Source: JBNKDD01 sp050288085
Lineage (GTDB): Bacteria; Chloroflexota; Anaerolineae; Aggregatilineales; UBA3940
Assembly (NCBI GenBank): GCA_050288085.1
Contig: JBNKDD010000072.1
Location: 1 to 21,230, forward strand
Length of the DNA: 21,230 bases
Reading direction: 5' to 3'
The notes below the pieces were generated by a model. It was not told the DNA's origin, did not search any database, and was given only the letters and a program-made list of their open reading frames with translations. Position 1 is the stretch's first letter. Every line of letters starts with the position of its first letter. This document shows positions 1 to 8,755 of this stretch, piece by piece. The translations under genes and the position numbers were made by a program.

Positions 1-155
1 AGAACCTGTTCGAGAGCAATTTTATGGACAGGTATGGGCCTCCGCCCAATTCTGTTATTTTGTTTTGATTTATCTATTAGCACCAATGGTTAATTATCCC
101 GAATCCAGGTTAACTACCAAAGGGGGTGGTTAGGGATTTTGAAGTTTGCCATTCA
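1..155. other. Intergenic left edge, no gene recognised
   Basis: This AT-rich stretch lies downstream of the last kinase gene on the minus strand. I see no convincing ORF in either direction. A weak imperfect stem (AACTACC / GGTGGTT at about 113-131) is present, but it pairs well only in plus-strand RNA and lacks a T-run, so I do not call a terminator for the kinase operon. Confidence 0.4.
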
Positions 156-2486
156 CTACTCGGCAGGGAGCGGCTCCCATGTCAGACCGCCTTCGACAAA
201 TCCCAACTGGGTGATCTGGGTGATGGCTACCTCCCCGGCTCCCTGGAAAGCTTGCTCAACATCAAGAATGTAAACATCCGTACCGGTGGAGGCATGTTGA
301 CTGTCATCGGGGTCGAGAAAGGTGTCTGTCGCACGGACAAAGGCCAGTAGTGAACTGTCCGGTGACCAGGATAGAGCCATATCATCAACATCATTGTCGG
401 TCACTTGAATATAATATTGGCTATCCTCACAGTTAGCGCCTTCATCTTCCAGGCAGGCCAGATCAAGGAGTGTTATTTCTGCATCTTCCTCCCGGAACTC
501 GTAGAAGGAAAAAGCAGCATACTGGCGGTTAGGGGATAAACTAAAAGACACACTAAAGCTGTTGGTATCCCCTTCAAGAATTAATACCAATCGCTGTGAT
601 GGGCTGTCGTTTGCCGGGGCTATGTGGAGGCTGTCTGTCCCTAATGGGTTGCCAGAATTGGGCTCTCGTGGGGTGCTTTCGACAAATAGAATGCGGTCTA
701 TGTCGCTCCCTGCTTCGGGTGGCAGCCAATCCATCCCATTAAAACCTGGACTCAATGGGGCCAACCGAACGCGATTTTGCATCCCACCAGGATCGCTGTT
801 GGCGGCGTATAAGCGCTTACGCCCCCCGCCAACTTGAATAAAATAGGCGATCCGGGAGCCATCAGGTGACCATGCCAGGAATGCCGCGCTTGAGTTTATT
901 AGCAGCGAGGTTTCATTGGTCAGTTGGGTGGGCGGAGAAATTTTGCAGTATCTCTCCTGCAATGTGGCACAATCGGCATCGGTTAGCCAGATTTGTGCGC
1001 CCGCCCCGCTGCCAGGTTGCCCGGAAATAAAGGCAAGAGTCTGACCATCAGGAGACCAGGATGGGATCTGACTTTCTTCCCCTTCGACTCCTACCCAAAC
1101 CAGGTTGCTAGCGTCACAGGTCTCAGGCTGCCGGATGCAGACTGCGTCGAACACATAGACACGATCATCTAACCCCTGTCCGACAGTGGTATTTTCCTCA
1201 ATCGCGTGCTCATGAAAGGCAATCCTCGATCCGTCAGGAGACCACACCCCAAAACTGGGAATAGTTCCGGCGATTTCGGGGAGACGATGGGGCTGGTCAT
1301 CGCAGCTTTCATCACCTGCCATCACGCAGCTCACGTCAATGGTGTAACCCAGCCCATCGGCATTGAAGCCCAGGAGACCTGTTCCTCCGCCGACCGGATC
1401 GGGTGGGGCAAGAGTCGGGGTAAAAATGACGGCGGCGGTTGGGGCCGGTAGATCGGTGGCGATTGGCCCCAGGGCTTCGGTTGGCAGTGCGGTTTCAGTC
1501 AGGGTCTGGGTGGGATATAATGCAGCCTGCATGATGGCAGTCGCGGTCAGGTCTGCCTCGGATGGCCCTGTCCCTCTCAATCCTAGGAAGGTTGCGCCCC
1601 CTAATACGATCGCTATCCCGGCTATCAACGGCCATCGGCGCGGGCTGGATTTTTCCCTTTCGACCGGCTGTTGGGCGGCCCAATCCAATGCCGCCACCAG
1701 TTCGCCCGCCGATTGGAAACGCTGCGCGGGATCTTTTGCCATTGCTTTTTCAAGCACTGCCTGGACCTGTACCGGTAGATCAGGCCGTTTGCGGAGCAGG
1801 TTTGGCACCGGCTGCTCAAGGTGAGCCTGCATGAACTGCACCAGAGTATCTGCTTGAAAGGGGAGTTCGCCGGTTAATAGTTCGTAGAGCATCACGCCCA
1901 GGGCGTAGACATCCACCAAAGGCGATACTTCTCCCTGGGTGAACATCTCCGGGGTCATGTGGGAAGGGGTGCCGATCATGCCGGTGCCGGTCAGGTGAGC
2001 GGTCGCTTCCTGCACCTTGGCAATCCCAAAGTCGGCCAGGTAGGCGTTGTCGTCGGTATCGAGCAGCACATTGCTGGCTTTCAGGTCGCGGTGGATCACA
2101 CCTCGTGAATGCAGATAGTCCAACCCTTCGGCAATCTGGGAGATGTAACGGAGCGCTTGATCAAGCGAGAACGGTTCTTGTCTAAGGTGATCTTCGAGAG
2201 TGCCGCCGGGCATGTATCGCATCACGAAGTAGGGCATATCTGCATATGCGCCGAAGTCAAATACCGGCAGGATGCGGGGATGCTGCAGCTCGGCGGCAAG
2301 CTGAATCTCGCGCTCGAAACGGGCCATGAAGGTTGGGTCCTGGGTGAACTGCGGCGGCAGCACCTTGATCGCCACATCCCGGTTCATGTTGGGTTGGTGC
2401 GCCCGGTAGATGGTCGCCATGCCACCCCGCCCAATCTCTTCGATGATGTGGTATTGGCCGATGGTTTGCCCGGTTAGATCGGTCAT
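156..2486 (-). CDS. Transmembrane Ser/Thr protein kinase with extracytoplasmic PD40 propeller (third of three tandem paralogues)
   Basis: This 776-residue PknB/Hanks-type kinase should phosphorylate cytoplasmic proteins on Ser/Thr in response to a signal outside the membrane. Visible kinase features are the glycine loop (GRGGMA, about 19-24), Lys41 in AIKV, the catalytic loop HRDLKASN with Asp134, and DFG with Asp152. The usual MAPE is MTPE here (Glu180), so all key catalytic residues remain. One membrane helix spans about 285-304, followed by a Thr/Pro/Ala-rich linker and GGGTGLLGFN at about 367-376. The C-terminal part has five WSPDG-like PD40 motifs plus a degenerate sixth, a TolB-like propeller. 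Four D-x-x-C-x(6,7)-C pairs lie in the propeller. There is no PASTA domain. The gene starts 8 bp after the preceding kinase stop, with an AGGGGGA ribosome site, so it is last in the kinase operon. Its ligand is unknown. Confidence 0.93.
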   Translation of the reverse strand: MTDLTGQTIGQYHIIEEIGRGGMATIYRAHQPNMNRDVAIKVLPPQFTQDPTFMARFEREIQLAAELQHPRILPVFDFGAYADMPYFVMRYMPGGTLEDHLRQEPFSLDQALRYISQIAEGLDYLHSRGVIHRDLKASNVLLDTDDNAYLADFGIAKVQEATAHLTGTGMIGTPSHMTPEMFTQGEVSPLVDVYALGVMLYELLTGELPFQADTLVQFMQAHLEQPVPNLLRKRPDLPVQVQAVLEKAMAKDPAQRFQSAGELVAALDWAAQQPVEREKSSPRRWPLIAGIAIVLGGATFLGLRGTGPSEADLTATAIMQAALYPTQTLTETALPTEALGPIATDLPAPTAAVIFTPTLAPPDPVGGGTGLLGFNADGLGYTIDVSCVMAGDESCDDQPHRLPEIAGTIPSFGVWSPDGSRIAFHEHAIEENTTVGQGLDDRVYVFDAVCIRQPETCDASNLVWVGVEGEESQIPSWSPDGQTLAFISGQPGSGAGAQIWLTDADCATLQERYCKISPPTQLTNETSLLINSSAAFLAWSPDGSRIAYFIQVGGGRKRLYAANSDPGGMQNRVRLAPLSPGFNGMDWLPPEAGSDIDRILFVESTPREPNSGNPLGTDSLHIAPANDSPSQRLVLILEGDTNSFSVSFSLSPNRQYAAFSFYEFREEDAEITLLDLACLEDEGANCEDSQYYIQVTDNDVDDMALSWSPDSSLLAFVRATDTFLDPDDSQHASTGTDVYILDVEQAFQGAGEVAITQITQLGFVEGGLTWEPLPAE

Positions 2487-2494
2487 TTATCCCC

Positions 2495-4897
2495 CTAGGG
2501 TGCAGGCTGCCACTGCATATTTGTAGAATCAACAAACCCGAGTACGGTCAGTTTAATGGCTCCTGCGCCGCGGTTGCCCATATCAATCACAAATACGTCT
2601 GCCCCTGAGTTGCGACCATCCTGATCCATTCCAAAGTCAAGATCGGTGTTACCAGCACGTACAAAAGCGATCAGTGTGCCGTCCGGTGACCAGACGGGAT
2701 TGTTGTCATCTACGGTGTTTTCGGTCAGTGGCTCAAGAGCATTCTGACAGCTATCCGGGTCTTCGCTGAGATTATCCAGGCAGCTCAGGTCGAGGAGATA
2801 AAGCTCGGTGTCCTCGTCATCGTCCTTATTTTCTGCAATGCTGAGAACCGCTTGTCCTCCATCAGGCGAGATGGCGAAGGTCCCACCACCCCGACATACG
2901 TTCTCCGTGCCGTCACATACATCACCGTATTCACCATAGCTAAATGTGACGATCCGAACAGGTTCTTCTCCCGGCACAACGAGGTTTAAACCAATATCGA
3001 GCAAGCGCGTCGAAAGCTGCCTGGTTTCGGTATACAGTAGTTGTGTGCCATCAGGGAACCACATGAGCTCGTGGGCAGTATAGTTCTGGTCAGTGAGTCG
3101 TTCTATCACTGTTCCGTCGCCGGGATTGATGGCAAAGGCAACATCTTTGCCACTACCTGTCTGTTTTTGAAAAATCGTAAGCCGCGTTCCGTCTGGTGTC
3201 CATATAGGGTGGCTGTCGTTCAGCGTGTCGGTCAGTTGAGTTAAGCACCCGGTGTTGTCCCCTGTTATGCATTGAACATCGACTGTCCAGATATTTCCCT
3301 CCGCACTGAAAGCCAGTGTTTCCGAATCGGGTGACCAGGCCGGGTCTACGGCTGCGAAATCCGTTACGATCTTTTGGTCACCATTTTCACTGTTGACCAG
3401 GATAATCCCAGAATCGGTTGTAATTGCCTGCCACAATCCATCCGGTGACCAGACCCCAAAAGCCGGTTTGATCGTGCCGAGCTCCGGGAGTTCTATACTT
3501 GCCAGTCTCTCCGGATCTGGGTTGCAGGTTTCCTCCGGATTCAAGGCGCAGCCTACATCAACCGTGAATCCCTGTCCGGAAGCATTAAATCCCAATAAAC
3601 CAGTTCCTCCACCGAGGATGGTATGCTGTGGCTCCTCTTCGACCAGTGGAGTTGGGGCAGGTTCCTCTGGCTGCTCAGATGTATCTAATGGTTCACTTTC
3701 AGCCGTTGGCTCTTCAGCCGCCAGGATACCGGTTGGTTGCATCTCTGCTGCCAGGGCTGTTTCTGTCACCGGTTCCGGTTGATTCCCAAGCAGCCCGGTT
3801 GCATAAGCTATCCCGATACCTATGACGATCAATGCAGCTACAAGTATCCCGGCTAACCAGACCGGGAAGCGTCGCCGCGCTACGTCCACGCTGGGGGTTG
3901 TAACCGATCTGCCTTCCGCCGGGGCTGTATCTGTCTGACCAAAAGGCAGGTCCATTGTTTCAGACTCGTGGCTGACTGCGTTACCCTGTGTTTCACCCCG
4001 GTATCCTGGCGCTGTGATAGGCGGTGGTTCGATCAGATCGAGAGGGTGTGGATCGCCTTCCGGGGAAGAAATGGCTTGATCGAGCGCTTCAGCCATTATG
4101 CTGGCAGATGGGTAGCGGTGGTTGGGGTCTTTGGCCATTGCAGTGTGAATGACCCGCTGTACACTGTAAGGAACATTCGGGTTAAGCTGGCGAACATCGG
4201 GAACTGGCCGGTGCAAGTGGGAATACATGATGTTGGCAACTTCGCCCCGGAATGGGGCGGTACCGGTGAGCATCTGGTAGAGCGTAACACCCATCGCATA
4301 GATATCAACGGTGTTGGTCAAGTCACCTTTATGGAACATTTCTGGAGCCATATAAGCAGGCGTACCGATGGTCTTTTCCCCGGTCAGATGGACGGTAGCT
4401 TCCTGCACCTTGGCAATTCCGAAGTCGGCCAGGAAAGTGTTCCCTGCTGCATCGAGTAAAACGTTGCTGGGTTTAAAGTCGCGGTGAATCACACCGCGTT
4501 TGTGCAGGTAATCCAGACCCTCGCCGATGGTGGATATAGCGTCAGCGGCTTCATCCAGGCTCATAGTTTGACCATTTTGAGTCCGCTCGTTTATCAGATC
4601 GCTAAGCGTACCGCCGGACATGAAAGCCATTACAATATAGGGCATGTCTTCATACTGGCCGTAGTCAAAAACGGGTAAAATCCGGGGATGCTGCAGTCCG
4701 GCAATTAACCGGACCTCGCGGTCGAAGCGCTCGATAAAAGTCGGATCGTGAGTAAACCGGCTAGGTAGGATTTTCACGGCAACCTGCCGCTTTGGGCGGT
4801 GTTGCTGTGCAAGGTAAACTGTTGCCATGCCACCGCGGCCAATCTCTCTTAAGATTTCGTATTTTCCTAGAAGGGTTTGCCCAATGAGTTCGCTCAT
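2495..4897 (-). CDS. Transmembrane Ser/Thr protein kinase with extracytoplasmic PD40 propeller (second of three tandem paralogues)
   Basis: This 800-residue PknB-type receptor-like kinase has GRGGMA at about 20-25, Lys42 (AVKI), HRDFKPSN with Asp140, DFG with Asp158 and MAPE with Glu186, so it should be active. Compared with its neighbours the juxtamembrane segment is about 60 residues longer (about 280-342), acidic and Ser/Thr-rich, a plausible autophosphorylation region. The single membrane helix is at about 344-369. A Glu/Pro-rich linker leads into GGGTGLLGFN, then six PD40 motifs (WSPDG, WTPDG, WFPDG, ISPDG types). Cys pairs occur as DVGC-x7-C, DVQC-x7-C and DLSC-x10-C. It is the most divergent of the three. 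Its ribosome site, TAGGAG, overlaps the stop codon of the upstream kinase and lies 5 nt before ATG, which indicates translational coupling. Confidence 0.93.
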   Translation of the reverse strand: MSELIGQTLLGKYEILREIGRGGMATVYLAQQHRPKRQVAVKILPSRFTHDPTFIERFDREVRLIAGLQHPRILPVFDYGQYEDMPYIVMAFMSGGTLSDLINERTQNGQTMSLDEAADAISTIGEGLDYLHKRGVIHRDFKPSNVLLDAAGNTFLADFGIAKVQEATVHLTGEKTIGTPAYMAPEMFHKGDLTNTVDIYAMGVTLYQMLTGTAPFRGEVANIMYSHLHRPVPDVRQLNPNVPYSVQRVIHTAMAKDPNHRYPSASIMAEALDQAISSPEGDPHPLDLIEPPPITAPGYRGETQGNAVSHESETMDLPFGQTDTAPAEGRSVTTPSVDVARRRFPVWLAGILVAALIVIGIGIAYATGLLGNQPEPVTETALAAEMQPTGILAAEEPTAESEPLDTSEQPEEPAPTPLVEEEPQHTILGGGTGLLGFNASGQGFTVDVGCALNPEETCNPDPERLASIELPELGTIKPAFGVWSPDGLWQAITTDSGIILVNSENGDQKIVTDFAAVDPAWSPDSETLAFSAEGNIWTVDVQCITGDNTGCLTQLTDTLNDSHPIWTPDGTRLTIFQKQTGSGKDVAFAINPGDGTVIERLTDQNYTAHELMWFPDGTQLLYTETRQLSTRLLDIGLNLVVPGEEPVRIVTFSYGEYGDVCDGTENVCRGGGTFAISPDGGQAVLSIAENKDDDEDTELYLLDLSCLDNLSEDPDSCQNALEPLTENTVDDNNPVWSPDGTLIAFVRAGNTDLDFGMDQDGRNSGADVFVIDMGNRGAGAIKLTVLGFVDSTNMQWQPAP

Positions 4898-4905
4898 GTT
4901 GACTC

Positions 4906-7293
4906 CTACGGTTGGGTATCAGATGCGGGCTGCCATTGCGGTGGCCAAGTTGGTGGGTCTGAACTATGAGAAATATAAGTAAAGGGAAAGTCAACAGAGC
5001 CAATCGACGTAATAGGCGTAACCGAGTCCTCTCCACTGCCAGCTAAAGCAGCTGCAAAGTCGATCACGTAAATATCGCCTCCGATGGGGTTTCGTCCAAT
5101 GTCGTTGATTACTTCAATCTCATCAATCAGGTTTGTTTTGTCTGAGCGGACAAATGCAATTAGTGAGCCATCTGGAGACCAATTTGGGAGGCCATCATCT
5201 GTGATCTCAGCTTCTATTTCATTTCCCTCCGAATCGACTCCAGTCACTCTGATCATGTCGTCTTTTGTGCAGAATGTGGCGTAATCTTCAACACAGGAAA
5301 GTGAAAGATCAAGCAGCCATATTTCCCGATCTTCCAATGCATGGTCGTTCATACTGAGTGCCACATACTTGCCATCTGGTGAGAGCGAAAATTCACCTCC
5401 GCCATGCCCACCGGGCAAGTAGCTTCCTTCCATCAGGGTAGCGACTATTGTGGGTACGCTGTTATTCGCTTCTGCCAGATATAGGATTGCCGCTTGAAGT
5501 GCTGGTGTGGTGTTCCATTCGCCGCTTGATTCACCCTCAAAATGGTCGAGGAATAAGATACGCCCATCAGGCAGCCAGGCTACTTGCTTCACTTGTTTAT
5601 TATTGGGGGTCAATAAGGTGTGGTTGTATTGCACATCGGGCTTCCAACCTTCAGTGTTCTCGGCCCAGGCCCGAATACCTCCGATCTGCCCTCGTAGCAG
5701 CATCGCGATCCGTTTTCCATCCGGTGACAAGAAGTAACCTCTGCTGTCAAATTCAGCCAGCTTGACCAACTCCTGGGTATTGATCAGGCAGGAATCTTCC
5801 TGCTGTTCAAAACATTGGGCATCCGTTCCAAAGATGGCATCCTCTGATTGGAAAGCAAGCAAGGTACCGTCAGCAAACCAACGTGGAAGGATACTGTCGC
5901 TAAAATCGTTCTCTTGAACCTTGACCAGCTTGCCAATGCAGGAATCTGGTTCATCAATGCAGCTTGCATCCATGACGAATATCTGGCTTCTAGATCGTAA
6001 GTCTGCCTGATAAGTAAAGGCCAGCCGCGTTCCGTCTGGTGACCATACACCAAATGCAGGAGAGATATCGCCAATGGGCTGGATGCTCCACGGGTCTGGG
6101 TTGCAATTGACACCGCCTGCCAGCACACAGCTCACATCAACCACATAGCTGAAGCCTTCCCGGTTGAAGCCGAGCAAGCCGGTGCCGCCCCCTACCGGCT
6201 CAGGGGGGGCGGGTGGCGGCGTGGAAGTGACAGTTGCCATTGGCGTGGGAGTTCCGGCTGCCGTTGGAACTGCCATCCTGGTCGGGGCCGATGTAAACGT
6301 TGGGGTATCCGTTGCATTCGACGCGGCAAGATTCAGAGCTGTCGCGGTCAGCACGTTACTATCTGGCCCAAGTCCACCTGACCTGAAGAAGAAGGCGGCG
6401 GCGGCCCCAACGATGACCACTATCCCCACCACTGCCCACAACCACCAGGGACGAGGTTGAGTTTCGGTGAGCGGCTGGCGGGCTGCTGCTTGCAGAGCCT
6501 GGGCTAATTCCCCGGCGGACTGAAAGCGATCTGTAGGATTCTTAGCCATCGCTTTTTTCAGCACCGCCTGTACCGACCCAGGCAGATCGGACCGTCTGTG
6601 GAGTATGTCTGGCACGGGCTGCTCGAGGTGTGCCTGCATGAACTGCATCGGGGAGTCTGCTTCAAAAGGCAGCTTACCGGTTAGCAGTTGGTAGAGCATC
6701 ACGCCCAGGGCATAGACATCGATCTGGTGGGTGGCTTTCCCCTCAGTGAACATCTCCGGGGCCATGTGGGAGGGGGTACCGATCATCCCGGTTCCGGTCA
6801 GGTGGGCGGTTGCTTCCTGAACCTTAGCGATCCCGAAGTCGGCCAAATAGACGTTGTTGTCGGCGTCAAGTAGTACATTGCTAGTTTTCAGGTCGCGGTG
6901 GATCACTCCCTGGGTATGGAGGTAATCTAATCCCTGGGCTACCTGGGAGATGTAGCGGACAACTTGATCAAGAGGGAGGGGTTCCTGGGTAATGGCTTCC
7001 TCCAAAGTGCCGCCGGGCATATAGGCCATCACGAAGTAGGGCATATCTTGGTATTCGCCGAAGTCGAAGACGGGGAGGATGCGGGGATGTTGGAGCCGGG
7101 CTGCGAGGTCAATTTCTCGCTCGAAGCGGGCCATGAAGGTTGAGTCTTGCGTGAACTGTGGTGGGAGGACTTTGATCGCGACATCTCGGTCGGTGCCGGG
7201 TTGATAAGCCCGGTAGACGGTTGCCATCCCGCCGCGGCCAATCTCTTCGATGATCTGGTATTGGCCTATAATTTGCCCAACTAGATGTTTCAT
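4906..7293 (-). CDS. Transmembrane Ser/Thr protein kinase with extracytoplasmic PD40 propeller (first gene of the kinase operon)
   Basis: This 795-residue kinase is close to the 156-2486 product in the catalytic domain. For example, both have PPQFTQD, FMARFERE, AHLEQPVP and RFQSAGEL. Catalytic residues are Lys41, Asp134 (HRDLKTSN), Asp152 (DFG) and Glu180 (MAPE). A Trp-rich membrane helix runs from about 283 to 303. Next come a Thr/Pro-rich linker, GGGTGLLGFN, and six PD40 motifs (WSPDG, WFADG, LSPDG, WLPDG, LSPDG, WSPDG). Cys pairs are DVSC-x7-C, DASC-x6-C, DAQC-x7-C and LSLSC-x7-C. The ATG follows GGGAG by 6 nt. A promoter candidate lies 54-82 bp upstream, making this the first gene of the three-kinase transcript. 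The extracytoplasmic placement of the propeller follows from the single helix. The signal sensed is unknown. Confidence 0.93.
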   Translation of the reverse strand: MKHLVGQIIGQYQIIEEIGRGGMATVYRAYQPGTDRDVAIKVLPPQFTQDSTFMARFEREIDLAARLQHPRILPVFDFGEYQDMPYFVMAYMPGGTLEEAITQEPLPLDQVVRYISQVAQGLDYLHTQGVIHRDLKTSNVLLDADNNVYLADFGIAKVQEATAHLTGTGMIGTPSHMAPEMFTEGKATHQIDVYALGVMLYQLLTGKLPFEADSPMQFMQAHLEQPVPDILHRRSDLPGSVQAVLKKAMAKNPTDRFQSAGELAQALQAAARQPLTETQPRPWWLWAVVGIVVIVGAAAAFFFRSGGLGPDSNVLTATALNLAASNATDTPTFTSAPTRMAVPTAAGTPTPMATVTSTPPPAPPEPVGGGTGLLGFNREGFSYVVDVSCVLAGGVNCNPDPWSIQPIGDISPAFGVWSPDGTRLAFTYQADLRSRSQIFVMDASCIDEPDSCIGKLVKVQENDFSDSILPRWFADGTLLAFQSEDAIFGTDAQCFEQQEDSCLINTQELVKLAEFDSRGYFLSPDGKRIAMLLRGQIGGIRAWAENTEGWKPDVQYNHTLLTPNNKQVKQVAWLPDGRILFLDHFEGESSGEWNTTPALQAAILYLAEANNSVPTIVATLMEGSYLPGGHGGGEFSLSPDGKYVALSMNDHALEDREIWLLDLSLSCVEDYATFCTKDDMIRVTGVDSEGNEIEAEITDDGLPNWSPDGSLIAFVRSDKTNLIDEIEVINDIGRNPIGGDIYVIDFAAALAGSGEDSVTPITSIGSVDFPFTYISHSSDPPTWPPQWQPASDTQP

Positions 7294-7346
7294 TCTCTGC
7301 TCCCATTCTGTTCAGGATGTAGGAGGCGGATAAACTGGTAGGTTGA

Positions 7347-7375
7347 ATTTTAAATCGAGGTGGGAGAGAAGACAA
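7347..7375 (-). promoter_or_regulatory. Candidate sigma70-type promoter for the kinase operon
   Basis: Read on the minus strand there is TTGTCT (7375-7370), a 17-bp spacer, and TAAAAT (7352-7347). The -35 matches consensus at 4 of 6 positions and the -10 at 5 of 6. It sits 54 bp upstream of the first kinase ATG, on the kinase side of the IS, so the insertion should not have removed it. Confidence 0.45.
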
Positions 7376-7518
7376 AATGGAAAATTGGGTTGTTAAGGAT
7401 CAACGATCCAATAACTTGAACAACTATAGTAAAGCAAAACACTTCTTGACGAAAAAGAGGTAAAAGGATAAGGTCGCAAAAAGTGTACCAAGACAGACAT
7501 AATGGGACCAATGCTGAT

Positions 7519-7533
7519 CGTAAGGGCTAAAAA
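7519..7533 (+). repeat. Left terminal inverted repeat of the IS
   Basis: CGTAAGGGCTAAAAA is repeated perfectly in inverse orientation at 8741-8755. Confidence 0.88.
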
Positions 7534-7629
7534 TTATGCCGGAAATGTTCAAATCATACCTGTCATTGGGTTTGCTGGTAACATACTCTCCTTGAAATCA
7601 AGCGGCTTATCTAGCCCAAAAGGAGTACG

Positions 7630-8718
7630 ATGTTCTGGTTTGCCCTCATGCATAGCTTCTCAACCTTGATTGATTGGCTACGAATTGGACGTCTATCAGA
7701 ACAAGAGAAGGATCTAGAAATCTTACTCTTGCGTCAACAGCTGGCACTTGTTGAACGCAAGCTGAATAAACCTCTGCGTGTCTCACGAATCGAACGATTA
7801 ACCCTAGCAGTCGCTGCCACCAAATTGAAATCCGTCACCAATCGAACCATCGCACAGTTGAGTGATACACTGCGGATTTTCAAACCGGACACTGTGATTG
7901 GTTGGCATCGCAAGTTAGTCAAACGGAAATGGACTAATCACCAGAAAAGAGGACGACCTCGTACAGCGAAAGAAATCGAGCGTTTGGTAGTCCATCTTGC
8001 TCTGGAGAATAAAGATTGGGGGCACGGTAAGATCGAAGGCGAATTGAAGAAGCTGGGGATTGAGATCGATGAAGACACTGTTGCCAACATCCTGGAGCGC
8101 AATGGTATTCCTCCTGCCCCGCAACGCGGTAGTTCTTCTAGCTGGCGACATCTGATGTCACATTACAAAGACCAAATTCTGGCTTGCGATTTCTTCACTG
8201 TTGAAACGCTGTTCTTAAAAACGTTGTACATTCTGTTTTTCATTGACCTTGGTACTCGACAGGTGTATTTTGCAGGCTGTACTGATCATCCTACGAAACC
8301 CTGGATCACCCAGCAGGCCAGGCAAATGGCCTGGCAGTTGGAAGAGCGTGACACACCTATGAAATTTCTGATCCATGACCGAGATACGAAGTTCATGAAA
8401 CCCTTTGACACGGTGTTCAGGTCTGAAAAAGTGAAGATCATTCGAACACCTTATCGCGCTCCAAATGCTAACGCTTTTGCTGAACGGTGGGTGCGAACCG
8501 CTCGTGAGGAATGTCTTGATAAACTGATCATCATCAACCAGTCGCATCTGCGACGCGTGATGTTTGACTACATTTCTTACTATAACACTGCTCGTCCTCA
8601 TCAAGGACTAGCCCAAAAGATTCCTGTTCGTAGAAATATGTCTGTGGTTGATTCTGGGCCTGTTGTTTGTCACGATGTTTTGGGTGGCATCATCCATGAT
8701 TATCAGCGTGCGGCTTGA
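7630..8718 (+). CDS. IS transposase, rve/integrase-core DDE type
   Basis: This 362-residue transposase catalyses strand transfer of the surrounding IS. The N-terminal part (about 25-165) has a helical, coiled-coil-like segment rich in Leu/Gln, then a basic helix-turn-helix region and the linker RGRPRTAKEIERLV. The integrase core follows with Asp187 (ILACDFFTV), Asp250/Asp252 (IHDRDTKF) and Glu285 (NAFAERWVRTAREE), spaced as expected for a D,D(33-35)E triad. The C-terminal YYNTARPHQGL motif is typical of rve transposases. The ATG has AGGAG 4 nt upstream. The frame is intact and single, with no frameshifted orfA/orfB arrangement as in classical IS3 elements. It appears functional. Confidence 0.92.
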   Translation: MFWFALMHSFSTLIDWLRIGRLSEQEKDLEILLLRQQLALVERKLNKPLRVSRIERLTLAVAATKLKSVTNRTIAQLSDTLRIFKPDTVIGWHRKLVKRKWTNHQKRGRPRTAKEIERLVVHLALENKDWGHGKIEGELKKLGIEIDEDTVANILERNGIPPAPQRGSSSSWRHLMSHYKDQILACDFFTVETLFLKTLYILFFIDLGTRQVYFAGCTDHPTKPWITQQARQMAWQLEERDTPMKFLIHDRDTKFMKPFDTVFRSEKVKIIRTPYRAPNANAFAERWVRTAREECLDKLIIINQSHLRRVMFDYISYYNTARPHQGLAQKIPVRRNMSVVDSGPVVCHDVLGGIIHDYQRAA

Positions 8719-8740
8719 CCTTCTTCCGCTTCCGACGGAT

Positions 8741-8755
8741 TTTTTAGCCCTTACG
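8741..8755 (-). repeat. Right terminal inverted repeat of the IS
   Basis: This is the exact reverse complement of 7519-7533. Read leftward on the minus strand, it carries the TAA that ends the truncated Cys-rich ORF. Confidence 0.88.

Noticed and set aside
7376..7465. A 28-codon plus-strand ORF (MENWVVKDQRS...) upstream of the IS
   Set aside because: It has no ribosome site and no recognisable sequence, and it lies in AT-rich intergenic DNA opposite the kinase promoter.
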